Below, in pieces: positions 1 through 12,059 of a stretch of 64,000 bases of DNA. Made by a program: the position numbers and the translations under genes. The notes beneath the pieces are model-generated. The model was not told where the DNA came from. It saw only the letters and a program-made list of their open reading frames with translations, and searched no databases. Origin of the DNA: Cladocopium goreaui (Eukaryota > Sar > Dinophyceae > Suessiales > Symbiodiniaceae); assembly GCA_947184155.2 (NCBI GenBank), contig CAMXCT020000446.1:62001-126000 (forward strand), in the 5' to 3' direction. Numbering within the stretch: the stretch's first letter is position 1; each line of letters begins with the position of its first letter.

Positions 1-890
1 TTTTTCCCCCTTTTTGTAAACATGAATCTGAAAACTGCAAAACCCAAAATTTAATGGCAAATTCCAGGTTTAACTGCATAGAAAATGTGAATGCTGAACA
101 CCCCAAGTCATTGTTTGTTTTTACTCGCATTTTTTTTGGCATAAATGTCAAGGATGGAGAGCCCCAGGTGATTGTTAATCTTTGTGTTGGTTTTCTGATA
201 TCGAGGGCTGGAGGCCCTTTAGTGATTGATCAAGTCTGGGCTGGATTGGCCGTTTAGTTTTTTGCAAAAAAAAAATGAATACAACCAATCCTCACTAGGA
301 CTTTCTTCATTTTTTTGGCCGACCACTGCTTTTGACAAATGACAGGCCATCCAGTCTTGACAGTTTGTCTTTATAAAACTACTGCTGCCCGAACTGGTTT
401 CAAAAAAGGCCCCTCCAAAACCCTTGGATTGCCGATAATTCAAGAAAAAAATCAGCCCAGGGCTGGGACCTCCATCTCAAGTTCATTCTTTTAAGTTCAA
501 AGAAAGTGGATGGCAGCAAAACAAAACGACAAACAAACAAAAACACATGAACACCCATACACACGCATGAACAACCATGTACATCCATGGACACCCATGA
601 GCACTTGAGCGCGCATGAGCACCCATGAACTCACATGAATTCGTGTTTTTCCAAATACAATGCAGCTGGCAAATTACTTGTTGAACCATATGTCTCACAG
701 TTTTTGAACTTCTTATTTTGGGTTGTTGGCTATGTGAGTTTTTGATTTAATTATTCTTTTCTTGAACTGAACATTAGTTTTATTTTTATGTTTTATTTGT
801 TTTTGTTTTGTCCTGTGGTGGCTTCGCGCCCCGACGAAGAAGATCCTTGCTGATTTTTGCAAAACATGATTTGTCATTTTTATATTTTTA
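1..890. other. AT-rich stretch without a convincing gene
   Basis: All six readings give only short unconnected open frames and no family motif that I recognise. Homopolymer T and A runs are frequent. A degenerate repeat at about 535-650 is listed separately. I see nothing else to annotate here. Confidence 0.5.
535..650. repeat. degenerate ~12 bp tandem repeat
   Basis: The phrase ACACCCATGA and variants such as ACAACCATG and GAGCACCCATGA recur about every 10-14 bases across this stretch. The array is short and diverged. It has no visible coding role. Confidence 0.5.
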
Positions 891-894
891 AAAC

Positions 895-1055
895 TATCTA
901 TATATAGTTATTTATTTATTCAAATTTATTTATATATATATACATATGTATATGTATATATTAATATATATTTGCATATATGTGTATATATATATATATG
1001 TGTGTGTGTGTAAATTTATGTATTTATATATATATATATAAAAGTGTGTGTGTGT
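895..1055. repeat. AT and TG microsatellite
   Basis: Runs of TATATA alternate with TGTGTG tracts. This is simple sequence only. Confidence 0.8.
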
Positions 1056-1064
1056 GTGGGGGGT

Positions 1065-1140
1065 TGTCTCAAAATGAGGTGTCCTTTTTTCCTCTCAACG
1101 AACCCTTTTTGGAACCAAAAAGACACCTCGTTTTGAGACA
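1065..1140. repeat. 19 bp inverted repeat (foldback)
   Basis: The arm at 1065-1083 (TGTCTCAAAATGAGGTGTC) pairs with 1122-1140 with one mismatch, leaving a 38-base loop. It may be a small foldback element. No coding sequence is attached. Confidence 0.75.
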
Positions 1141-1458
1141 TATCCATGTATATACAATATATTTATTTTTTGACATGTGTTTTTTTGTTTCTATCCTGTG
1201 CTGGTTTGTCCCATCCAAAATATATGGTTTTTGTTTTTCTTTTGTATGTAGTTTTTTCAGCATCATTTTATCGGAAAAAATGTATCAAATCAAAAAATGT
1301 TTCATTGGAGATTGCAATATAGATAGATATTTTTATATAAAAATAAAACGAAGTTTTTCCAAAAAAAGGTGCCAAAACAGGTTTTTCATATAAATAACCT
1401 ATAAGAAAAAAAGGTTATTCATATAAATAACCTAAAGAAAAAAATGTTATTTGATCAT

Positions 1459-1524
1459 TCTGACTATTAGGTAAAACAGTTGTTTTACCTAATAGGTAAA
1501 AACAAAATTTAACTAATAGTCAGA
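1459..1524. repeat. nested perfect inverted repeats
   Basis: An inner hairpin has a perfect 12 bp stem, 1466-1477 against 1482-1493 (ATTAGGTAAAAC), with a four-base loop. An outer pair, 1459-1469 and 1514-1524 (TCTGACTATTA and its complement), encloses it. The nesting suggests a small cruciform-forming element. Confidence 0.75.
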
Positions 1525-1573
1525 AAACAAGATATAACCTAATAGATAGAATTTAGCCTAACCAGAGCTTTTG

Positions 1574-2115
1574 GGTATGGAAAAACATAGGGTTTCGTGC
1601 ATCTGCTATCTCTCAAAAACGCATTTCGTGCGAGACTTCCTCCAAAACTCCATCGGCAACTCCTCCACCAGCACCACTTGCAATCCCATTTACAGTGAGG
1701 GAACGATCCTAGAGTTGCAAATCACAATGGAATTCCATCAGAAACTCATCCACCAGCACCACTTGCAACCCCATTTACAATGCGGGAACGATCCTACAGT
1801 TGCAAATCACAATGGAATTCTGTCGACCACAAATGCACGAAACACAGGTGACACCCCATTTACAATGCGGAAACGATCCGAGAATGATCCGAGCATGATC
1901 CGAGAATGATCCGACCACACACGAGACCGTCTCGCAACCGTCGCACCGCAGAGGTAGATCATCGAGGTTCGGGGACGGACTTTGTATGGAAACACATAGG
2001 CTTTCGTGCATCTGCTATCTCTCAAAAACGCATTTCGTGCGAGACTTCCTTCAAAACTCCATCGGCAACTCCTCCACCAGCACCACTTGCAATCCCATTT
2101 ACAGTGAGGGAACAA
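1574..2115. repeat. duplicated ~130 bp unit with internal ~100 bp repeats
   Basis: The segment 1574-1705 recurs at 1984-2113 with only a few differences. Between them, units carrying CACCACTTGCAA, CCCATTTACA and CAAATCACAATGGAATTC recur about every 100 bases. The phrase CATTTCGTGCGAGACTTCCT inside the unit reappears near 60.55 kb, so this is part of a dispersed repeat family. A frame is open on each strand, but I regard it as a by-product of the repeat. Confidence 0.7.
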
Positions 2116-3085
2116 TTTCTTTGCTAACTCTTTCTGTGACTAACTCTTTTCCTCACTAACTCTTTCTTTGACTAACTCTTTCCCTCACTAACTCTTTCTT
2201 TGACTAACTCTTTCCCTGACTAACTGTTTCTTTGCTAACTCTTTCTTTGACTAACTCTTTCTTTGACTAACTCTTTCCCTCACTAACTCTTTCTTTGACT
2301 AACTCTTTCCCTGACGAACTCTTTCTTTGACTAACTCTTTCTTTGACTAACTCTTTCCCTCACTAACTCTTTCTTTGACTAACTCTTTCTGTGACTAACT
2401 GTTTCTTTGCTAACTCTTTCTTTGAATAACTCTTTCCCTCACTAACTCTTTCTTTGACTAACTCTTTCCCTGACTAACTGTTTCTTTGACTAACTCTTTC
2501 TTTGACTAACTCTTTCCCTCACTAACTCTTTCTTTGACTAACTTGTTTCTTTGAATAACTCTTTCCCTCACTAACTCTTTCTTTGACTAACTTGTTTCTT
2601 TGCTAACTCTTTCTTTGACTACCTCATATATCCTGACTAACTCTTTCTTTGACTAACTCTTTCCCTCACTAACTCTTTCTTTGACTGACTCTTTCCCTCA
2701 CTAACTCTTTTTTTGACTAACTCTTTCCCTCACTAACTCTTTCTTTGACTAACTCTTTCCCTGACTAACTGTTTCTTTGACTAACTCTTTCTTTGACTAA
2801 CTCTTTCCCTCACTAACTCTTTCTTTGACAAACTCTTTCCCTGACTAACTGTTTCTTTGCTAACTCTTTCTTTGACTAACTCTTTCCCTCACTAACTCTT
2901 TCTTTGACTGACTCTTTCCCTCACTAACTCTTTCTTTGACTAACTCTTTCCCTCACTAACTCTTTCTTTGACTAACTCTTTCCCTGACTAACCGTTTCTT
3001 TGACTAACTCTTTCTTTGACTAACTCTTTCCCTGACGAACTCTTTCTCTCACTAACTCCTTCTGTGACTAACTCTTTCCCTGACA
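2116..3085. repeat. ~1 kb satellite of CTAACTCTTTC units
   Basis: About sixty copies of a 15-17 bp unit, mainly CTAACTCTTTCTTTGA and CTAACTCTTTCCCTCA, often alternate to give a 31-32 bp higher-order unit. A few units are shortened or mutated. Nothing inside looks coding. Confidence 0.95.
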
Positions 3086-3119
3086 TTCTAAAAGTCCGTA
3101 ACACGGAAGTTTCTCCCCC

Positions 3120-3590
3120 TAAACTTCCTTTGATTATTACTACTATTATTATTATATTATTATTATTTATTATTATATATATATGTATGGTGTGACAGCC
3201 GACATGGAAACACAAAACTGGAAAACATGCAGCACAAAACTGGAAAACATGCAAGCAAATACAAAACTGGAAAACTGGATGGTCACCGGTCTCCTTTGGC
3301 GTACCTTTGTGCCCATATATATATATATATGTATATATATATGTATATATATATATATATGTATATATATATGTCTATGTATATATATGTATATATATAT
3401 GTATATATATATGTATATGTATATATATGTATATATATATATGTATATATATATATATGTATATATATATATGGGTTAAGTTCTGTCTATGCATTATGTT
3501 TCATTTGAGGCGATCGGCCCATACCAGCCCATCACAAGCAATGTATATATATATATATATATAGTCACATTTAGATAGATTCACTCATGG
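3120..3590. repeat. simple-sequence cluster
   Basis: The stretch holds ATT triplets (3130-3180), three imperfect copies of ACAAAACTGGAAAAC (3222-3280) and long TATATG/TATA arrays (3315-3475 and 3540-3562). Tyr/Ile-rich open frames here are microsatellite artefacts. Confidence 0.85.
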
Positions 3591-3924
3591 ACACTTCCTT
3601 CACTGTCAATGCCTGATGGCTAATGGTTGCAGAAGGACACAGCGAATTGGAGCATGTAACATGACTTATGAACAAGTTCAAGTATGCAATTATATATATA
3701 TATATTATTATCCCCTGAATATGGTGCGCCATCTTTGCAACCTAGTAATCTCTATATTTGTTAAACAGGTCAAGTATACAAGTATCAAACCCCTAAATCC
3801 TGTATACCCCATTTTTGCTGTCTTTTTAAGCTTAGATTGCATTTTTGATGTTTTTTTTTACATATGCCAACTATTCATGGGTCCCTATATATATATATAT
3901 ATGTGACTTTTATGACCCATTCCC

Positions 3925-4045
3925 AGCCATCAAAATTGGGTTCCTGGGTGAGGCCAGCTGCAATGGCGGCAGCCTGTGCGACAGCTGAGATCTTGATGAT
4001 GAGTTCCTGGATGGTGATTTTGGTTTCTTTTGTAGATGACGATAG
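3925..4045 (-). CDS. isolated exon-like segment, unknown protein
   Basis: The minus strand reads a smooth peptide containing KETKITIQELIIKISAV and then AIAAGLTQEPNFDGWEW. The other frames of this stretch look random. The GC content rises against the AT-rich flanks, as in other exons of this window. I do not recognise the family and cannot connect it to a neighbouring exon. The nearest sequences are microsatellites and foldbacks. Confidence 0.35.
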
Positions 4046-4103
4046 TAATCATTGTGATATCATCTGGAATGAGTGAGGTCTTTTCCTATTTTCATCACAA
4101 GAT

Positions 4104-4286
4104 CTTTCTAGATGATCAACCCAGTTTTCTTGAGTGATTCATCTATAGGTGAAAACTGGATTGATCATCTAGAAAGGTCAGTGATTACAATATGGGATGT
4201 AATCAACTATCCTGATGATTACTTTATATGAGGTGATAGTGCAATTTTTCTAGGTGAGCCATCAACCCTGGTGATTACATCCCATA
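4104..4286. repeat. two adjacent foldback elements
   Basis: The first foldback pairs 4104-4129 with 4151-4176 (26 bp arms, one mismatch; arm begins CTTTCTAGATGATCAACCCA). The second pairs 4191-4205 with 4272-4286 (TATGGGATGTAATCA, perfect). They lie 15 bases apart and do not match the larger palindromic family that starts at 4412. Confidence 0.75.
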
Positions 4287-4411
4287 TCCTGCAGGATACA
4301 CTCTCCTCAGTTTCAAGGTGGCTACTGCGGACCATGCAGGTCTCCTAGGAACTCAAGGTGGGTACTGGTGCCAGGTCTCAAAGTTTATGGCAATGTCAAT
4401 AAGACACACGA

Positions 4412-4529
4412 TACCCGGCCTGGTAAACGTTTACATCACGAACTGGAAAATCTTAATTTTTAATGGGTAAATCAACTATTTCGACTGGGCCATTTTCAAT
4501 AGCTTTTTGTAATAAATTACCAGAGGATA
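4412..4529. repeat. palindromic element, copy 1 (divergent)
   Basis: The copy begins TACCCGGCCTGGTAAACG and ends ATTACCAGAGGATA. Its core resembles the other copies (AACTGGAAAAT, TTAATGGGTAAATC, GGGCCATTTTCAATAGC). The two ends belong to different subtypes, so this copy looks like a mosaic. Confidence 0.65.
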
Positions 4530-5079
4530 ATCTAGATGATCAACCGGAGCGGATTTTCAGGGCTACCCGACGAGCGAGTTTTCTCAAATGAGACTTGGGA
4601 ATTGCGAAGCTAGGGGCTTCCAAACTGATCAAAATGAACGGAGCACTATTTCTGTCGACTGTTGGCGGACCACTCTACTGAATGCTTTATATGTTCTTGA
4701 CTGTATAGCTTGATGACCTCTCCAAACAAAACACATATTCAAAACCATTATTCTCCTAATAAAGAATGTTCTAGCAGAACAAAGCCTCACCAATCCCACA
4801 AAACACGAAAAGGCCTGGGCTGCCCATCACCAATATTTTTCCACAGAATTCCTTCAATCTTTTGCACGCACTTAAATAGCCCGTTTTCTGTTTCCTAGTC
4901 ATCTGGGTGATGTTTGGTTCTTGGCAGCAAGCGCCTATAGTAAACTCCCCAATCTTGGTGCCAAGCGGCTCCCGAATTATGGTTTTTGGCGCACTGAAGC
5001 CACTTGGGGGTTATACCATGGTTATGTCCAAACCAAATTGTTAGGAAACCATGGCAAATTATGGTTATACCGTACCGAT

Positions 5080-5225
5080 ATGATGATGGATGATGGATGA
5101 TGGATGATGGATATGATGATGATGATGATGATGATGATCAATGATCGATGATCCATTGACGAGGCAGACAGGAAGACATTCAGGTCGACAGACAGACAGG
5201 TAGATAGATAGACAGACAAATGGAT
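5080..5225. repeat. GATG and GACAGACA microsatellites
   Basis: GATGATGG/ATGATG arrays (5083-5140) are followed by GACAGACAGGTAGATAGATA. This is simple sequence only. Confidence 0.8.
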
Positions 5226-5687
5226 AGATACCTAGATCTACAATCGATGGCATAAAGTGGTAAACTTGCGGATTGGCCCTCTTTTTGGCAAATCGACTTG
5301 TTCTGGGGTGCACTTGGGCAATTTGACCAAAACGACCTGAAGTGACCAAATCACATGATAACTTACCAAATCCATCCCATTCACATGTTTCTGTGCACCT
5401 TGTTGCGCACCATGGCCGCATTTGTGGGCCTCTCTTCCAGGCTTTACCCCCTTGCCCGGCTCTTTCTTTTTCGACTACTTGTCAACGATTGTCAGATTCA
5501 CTGCAGCCGTGAAACGCACTCCTGCTCTTTGGGCAAGCCCTGGCTCACACCATGATTCATCATTGCATTTTGGTCCGTTGGTTCAGGATTGGCAATGGTA
5601 ATTACCATCCATGCAAGGATGCCTACTAGCGAAATGGTAAAACCACCTAAGATCTTCAAGTACAAGAAAATAGATGTATCTGTCAAG

Positions 5688-7313
5688 TCTTGCCCAAGAG
5701 TGGGAGGGGAGTTGGGAACTTCGCCGGAGGGCCGACAAACTCAGCCTTGTTGCCTGGCCTCGGGTGTTTGTGCTGACGCAGGGGGCCTGAGATGGAAGCA
5801 AGTGAAGTATGCTCGCGGCCTTCATAGTATGAATGCAAAAATATGATTGGTTTGCAAACACTCAGGCTCAGGTTTCCATTGTTGAGAAGCCCATGACCCG
5901 GAACATTCTCAAGGAGAACAAACTCCGGCATGCCATCAGTGATTTGGGCTTGAGGGTGTCGGTCCCAACTTGCCAAGTGCATGTAGAGGAGTTGCATGCT
6001 GACAACGCGTAACTTTACTATCTTACTATGCTGTGTTGATGTGGCACTCCACCTTCAATTTGTTGGGGGACGCATTGTGCAAAAACTGGGAAATTGGCGA
6101 AACAACTTATGTCATGTCATGATTTAAGCGATCCATGCGTTCATGCATCGTCATGTGCATGTTTCATCTACACATCGTATTTTCAGATCAAAATCGGATC
6201 CGACCAGCTTAAGTACAAACTTCAGCATGGCTGGGCTTTAGGAAAACTGACTGGGTTGCAAGACTGTCGAAAAGCATGCCCGATCAAAGTTCCACATTGG
6301 TGGCAATCTTCGCTTCGCGGTCAGATTCTTGCGGTCTTATCAATATTCCCGCAGTATTTATCTGTTACATGCATAGGTGCAATGGAGTCACTCATCAATG
6401 TCTGATCACATAATATGCATATCACCTTTTAACCCACGATTTCTCATCGTGTCCCTTTATTTGTGCCATCAGCTGACTCAGCGATCTATACAAAGACCAC
6501 ATGTGTTCATTCCGCATCTTACTGGACATGCATTACTAAAGTCCGTCATATTTTATTTGATGTCAATCCTGACCTGTTCGCCATCCCCGCATCCATGTGT
6601 ACCCACTGCTTGGAGCGCAGGCCAGCAATCAAAGTTATTCGTACCCTGCACGGAGATGGAGCGGTGGGCTTGCCGGGAGATGTCAAAGACTGGTCATCAT
6701 GGCATGGGTTATATAAACTTTGCAAATTCATGTGAGTGAACATCCTTTATTTTTCAAATAGCCTGAATGTATCTACGTATGCTGTACCAAAGTTGTTGGC
6801 CCAATCCACTTAGCAATATTTTTGCGCGAGGGCGTGCTGTCATGCCTCACCATCGTTGGGAGTTGGCCATCCCCAATCTCACGCAGCTTCAAGCACCCAA
6901 GGCCAGGTCATAACCTGCCAGTACCTGTGCGCAGGTCTTCATGGCCAACGTTCTGGCTTCAAATTTCAAGTCATGTAAGACGGGCAAGTCTTACGACCTA
7001 GCAGCATGTAACGAGATTTTATGGTAATTACATTTTTCTGAATATTTCTGAGGTGTATTTATGCATGCGATTGAATGATTGACTTGCCCCATCCGACCAT
7101 GTCTTCCCACTTTGGCCCTCTTTTGCCAGGGTAGTCCTCTTGCTGTTGACCACCTTGGCGATGCACGGGGTGTTCTGTGTGGAGCAGCCCTCATCATCCT
7201 TGCTGATGAGGAATGACCGCATGGTGCGGCTCCGAGAATTGATGGATGAACTTTCCATGAGGGACCCCGAGCAATATTACCTTCAGGGAAGTTTTGCCCT
7301 TTGACATGCTGTT
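5688..7313 (+). CDS. multi-exon gene or gene relic, unknown family
   Basis: Several plus-strand stretches read as coherent protein separated by broken sequence. They lie at about 5688-5787 (AQEWEGSWELRRRADKL), 5864-6008 (VEKPMTRNILKENKLRHAIS), 6185-6330, 6440-6733 (a Cys-containing stretch with CTHCLERRPAIKV) and 7129-7313. The last has a good acceptor (CCCTTTTGCCAG) before VVLLLLTTLAMHGVFCVEQP, then RMVRLRELMDELSMRDPEQY. From memory, the MHGVF..EQP..SLL motif recurs in uncharacterised dinoflagellate proteins. Exon borders are estimates, and some pieces may be decayed. No function is assigned. Confidence 0.4.
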
Positions 7314-8150
7314 AGAGTGGTATTTTCTGTCATCCCTTAGCTTACTGGTTCTTTGGGTTCGAACCAATGCACAAGCCCGACCCCGGCCTTGGCTCGCGCG
7401 CGGCTTCAAACCTGTGGACCTGATCTGCGATCGCAGATCGTCCGCAGATGCATTTGCGATGCGCCCCGTCCTGCAGTCAAGAAAAAATGCAGGTTGCTGT
7501 GAACTACCCTGGTGGTAGTTTCGCAGTGTCCGACCGCTGCGGCGACAGATCAAGACAGAGTGCCACCAGAACTACTGCGCAATCCAGGTGGACACTGATT
7601 GAAACATGCTGGCTGCTGTTAAGAATTTCAGACCCCTCTAAATTCATCGTTTTAACATTGACATGCACAGTTTGTCTTCTACTGAGCCCCGTGGATGACA
7701 AATGCGCTGGAATGCAACAACATGTCTAGCGCGCCTTGCGCGGGCAGGTGGCGTGGTGATCTTGGTCGAGCAGACGTTGGAGAATTCCGCTCTTAACTTC
7801 CGACGGCACCTGCTGGCAGCTGGCATTTCACGGAAGCATGACCACGATTTCATGAAGCACACTCTCCATTCAAAAGTTTCAACTTCACTTGGCTGCCAAA
7901 CACTGCAACGAATGCGGCACACAACAATGTTATCCTTCCAATTCTTCCCTGCGGCCTCAGGTTGGTCTGGATCCCAGTTCAGCTGCAGCCTGTCATTGCC
8001 TGGGCCCAGCCATTGCAAACACAGACACCAGCTGGAGCAAATGGCAACTGCTGGCCTTGCAGACCAGAACTCTTAATGACGGCCACAAAAAGCACTAGCA
8101 ACCCAACCTTCCAACTGTGAATCCCTGCGTTCAAGCATTAATTACTTCCG
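7314..8150. other. unassigned, moderately GC-rich interval
   Basis: Both strands have frames of 60-125 codons here, none clearly more protein-like than its opposite. It may contain further exons of the plus-strand series to the left or of the minus-strand TIR-like gene to the right. I could not decide. Confidence 0.3.
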
Positions 8151-8423
8151 TCAAGATAAGTTGGTTTCAACAAGGGTCACCGTGTATCTGACTGCGATTT
8201 GGGAGCGCCGCAAGACCCCTGCCCAACACATTGCAGCTAAGTTGCTAAAAAGCTGTTGAGCAAGGGCCTGCTCAAAATCTTCCTCCGGACGGAGCATCCG
8301 CACCAAGATGGCATCGCGTCTATTCCTCAGGTAGGCCCAAGTGCTGCAGGTTAAATACGTATCTTTCGCCCTGGCCACTTTAGAAGCGCACCGGTATCGA
8401 TTTTTGGACGCAGTATGCCGCAT
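8151..8423 (-). CDS. exon-like segment downstream of the TIR-like gene
   Basis: The minus strand reads a coherent segment including AYLRNRRDAILVRMLRPEED, FEQALAQQLFSNLAAMCWAG and VLRRSQIAVRYTVTL. It lies downstream of the TIR-like exons on the same strand, so it could be a later exon of that gene. I recognise no domain. The borders are those of the open frame, not of confirmed splice sites. Confidence 0.35.
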   Translation of the reverse strand: MRHTASKNRYRCASKVARAKDTYLTCSTWAYLRNRRDAILVRMLRPEEDFEQALAQQLFSNLAAMCWAGVLRRSQIAVRYTVTLVETNLS

Positions 8424-8869
8424 GACAATGGTCTTGACCAGTTGATCATGTCACTGGCGCAATGTGGCGTAATTCTATCGATTCAGATTGGCACTTTCCT
8501 TACCTTGTCTCCTTTGATTCACGGAAACAACTTTTCCACCAGGTTCATCAATCACCTCAAGACCGCAAAAGGACCACCAGGACCGGAAATCCAAGCCAAA
8601 TGATTCACCACCCTAATGGCTACATGGGCTGGCCATGGAACTACCCGCGCATTCTTTGGCGTTCGAAGCTGTCGCCCGCATGGCTGTAAGTATAAATTAT
8701 AACCCAACCCGGTTTATCCAACATGGCTTGTGTGATGGCAGGTTACCACCCAAATTGCGAACGGGTCCCAGGGTCATCCCTCAAGTGCAAGACCAATTGA
8801 TCACCTTTAGAACCTTCGGGCTCTCCCCTTTCAAAGTCGATGCGTCAAATCGTGTCTCATTGTTGTATG

Positions 8870-9936
8870 GTGTCTCGTAGTTGTATGTCCCACAGCTGAA
8901 AGACCAGGTTCTCCTGCCACCACTTTGCCTCGAAGTGGGTGGAGACCTTGCACTTGGTCTTCTCGCCATATGTGCAAGTGCCCAGAACCACAAAGAAGTC
9001 AGCTTCCTGCAGCTGCTTCTTCGTCTCTCCTAAGTTCACAAGGTGGACCAATGAAGGTGGAAGATGCAGCCAACCCAAAATACATGGCCACTGCAGTTGG
9101 TGAACATCCGTTGGGTCTTGCCATGGGCCCCAACTAGATTGCAGAGGGTCCGCTGGCATTTGGCTAAGGTGGAAGGACCCAAATGACCCCATTGACTGAT
9201 ATTGACTGTGCTTTGATTTCGCCAGAAGGCGCCTCCCTGGAGAACATCCTGCCTCAGCCTCCTGTCATGGCCGAGTTGCTCCCAATGGATTTTCCGGCCG
9301 AGGTATTCACGATCTGGGCCTCCACCCTGTAGCCTCAATTGCAGGGCTCCCATGGAGGGCAGGTGGCTTCCATGGTCACAAGCTACCCCAATATAAACGA
9401 GCTAAGCCGGGAAGCCCCTCAAGTACTTGCGCAAGAGTTTCGCTTGACGGAAGGCCGCGCCATGCCCTACGAACCGCAAGCTGAGGAACACCTCAGTCAG
9501 GGTCCAATCGTTTTCATAAAAACTTCATCGGTCCATAATGTCTTCACAGGGGTTCGAATGTCCTCAGGTCCGTCTGTGCATACCTGTCCTCTCCACAGGT
9601 GCTGACAAAAGGGCTTCACCTCCGGTCTTCGGGGCGCCCTTTTTCGGCTCTTTGCCGGGCGCCTCGTTGGGCTTCGCCCCCGCTTTGCTTGCTTGGCATG
9701 CCATGGCCCAAACAACGCCAGGAGGATGAGGGCACACGCACAAGCCACAGCAAGCGCGGCATTCTGCCGCCAATGCAGGGCTTCATCCAGCGCGCTCTGC
9801 AAATCGGCAGCTGCTCGAAGGAGCTCACCTGCGCACTGCCGCTTTATCACCGCTAGGAAGTCGAAATGTTTGCGCTGATAAAGACCTGTACCGCCGATAC
9901 CGCCTATGCGGGCTGTAAGGCGCTAATGGAAAAGTG
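8870..9936 (-). CDS. membrane-anchored TIR-like domain protein, multi-exon
   Basis: Three minus-strand pieces fit together. The first (about 9936-9610) reads ARIGGIGGTGLYQRKHFDFL, then a hydrophobic helix ALAVACACALILLALFG followed by a Lys/Arg-rich stretch, as expected for a single membrane anchor. The second (about 9535-9418) reads TEVFLSLRFVGHG, like the opening strand of TIR domains. The third (about 9060-8870) reads ADFFVVLGTCTYGEKTKCKV and then HFEAKWWQENL, matching a TIR-like core that I remember from dinoflagellate proteins. TIR domains act in signalling or NAD cleavage; neither activity can be read from this sequence. The start is unknown: the frame is open from a stop just above 9936. 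A further exon may lie within 9160-9350. Confidence 0.5.
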
Positions 9937-9939
9937 CCA

Positions 9940-10130
9940 GCGCCAAATGAACTATGAACTCTCCATTCTCACGTTTTGCTATCAGCTCCCCCTCTGAAAT
10001 GGCCAGGTGTTTCCATGAGTTTCTCACATTTTCCTGAGTGCTCCCCCTCTTAAATGGCCGCTCGATTACTGTGACTTTGATTCAATTAATATGGTGATTT
10101 CAAAACTCCTGATGGCCATCATCATGACGA
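9940..10130. other. short intergenic stretch
   Basis: The phrase GCTCCCCCTCT.AAATGGCC occurs twice (about 9987 and 10042). I see nothing coding. Confidence 0.4.
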
Positions 10131-10135
10131 TCACA

Positions 10136-10189
<54 letters not shown>

Positions 10190-10263
10190 GTGATGACCGT
10201 CAGGATGCGAGAGAACTTTAAGGATAAGGGTTGTTGATGATGATGATTAAGATGATGATGGTG

Positions 10264-10295
<32 letters not shown>

Positions 10296-12020
10296 CTATG
10301 ATGATCCATGATGATATATGATGATGTATGATAATCTGTGATCATTATAATGATAATGATGATATAGGATGATGATCTAAAATGATAATGATAATGATAA
10401 CGATGAAGATGGCAACCATGATGTTAATCGTGTTGATGATGGTGATGATGATGATGCCAACAATGACGACCATAAAGACTACAATAAGAATGATAATCAT
10501 GAAATGATGATGATGATGATTATGATGATGATAACTATTATAGTATAATGATAATGATAGAAATGGTGATATGGTGCATGATTATGACAATCAAAGTCCC
10601 TGATGGTGATGACGATGATGATGATCACGATGGTGCAAATGATCATGATGACGGTTACTATCATGATTTGTTACTATTATGATGGTGACTACTATCATGA
10701 TGGTTATTGCTATCATGATGATGACAATCGCAACGATAAAGAAACCATGATAATGATGATGACACTGGCAATAGTGATGATGACCATGACGACGGGGATG
10801 AACAAGAACAGGACGAAGATTACAATAACGAGGAAGAAAATAATGATGATTACAATGATGATGACAATACTAATGAGAAGGAAAATAATGATGATCATGA
10901 TAACGATGGTCATGCTAATTACTGATGATAATGATGATGATGACTAGGATTAAAAAACAATGATCATGATGATGATGATGATGATGATCGCAATGATGAT
11001 TACAATGATGATGACAATACTAATGAGAAGGATTGTAATGATGATCATGATAACGATGGTCATGCTAATTACTGATGATAATGATGATGATGACTAGGAT
11101 TAAAAAAAAACAATGATCATGATGACGATAATGACGATGATGACGACGATGATGATGATGATGATGATGTCTGATGACGATGATGATGATGACGAGGATA
11201 ATAATAATGATATGTAATGATGGCATCACCGATGATGACGACCACGATGGTGATTTGGATAATGATGATAATGATGATGATGATGATGGTTATTAATGAT
11301 AATCATGACGCTGGTGATGGTGATGACACCGTAATGATAAGTACGATGATTGATGATGATTGATTGGTAATGATGATGATGATGATAATGATGATGGTGA
11401 TTGATTGGTGATGATGATAGTGATTAAACGAGGCAGGAGGAGAGCTGATGATAATAATGCTGATACATACTGGTTACTGATCATGATGAGGGTTGATGAT
11501 AAGGGTTGATGATGATGACAATGATGATCATAATGATGATGATACTGATGGTGATAATGACGACAAGCGTAATGACAGCGAAAACGACACAAACATAATT
11601 AATAATAACGATACATAACGATGATTGGTGATGATAATGATGATGACGATTGTGATGATTGATGTGTGATGATGATGGTGGTGAGGATAACGATGATCAT
11701 GTTGATAACGTTAATGATAGCCATGATAACCATGATGATGGTGATGACGCCGTGATGATGATGACAATGCTTAATGGTGATTGATTGGTGGTGATCATGC
11801 TGATGATGATGGTGATGAAAATGATGGTAATGCTGATGGTGATGATAATGGTAATGATGATGATGGTGGTGATGATGAAGAGGAGGAGGAGAAGGAGAGC
11901 TAATGATGATGATGATGCTGATGATGATGGTGCTTGATAATGATTGGAGATGTTATTGATGATGTTGCTGCTGCTGCTGGTGATGATGATGATGATGCTG
12001 ATAATAATGTTAACAATAAA

Positions 12021-12059
<39 letters not shown>

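Noticed and set aside
2116-3085. CRISPR-like array
   Set aside because: The units are contiguous, with no unique spacers, and the genome is eukaryotic. It is a satellite.
3183-3564. Tyr/Ile/Met-rich frames over TATATG
   Set aside because: Microsatellite artefact.
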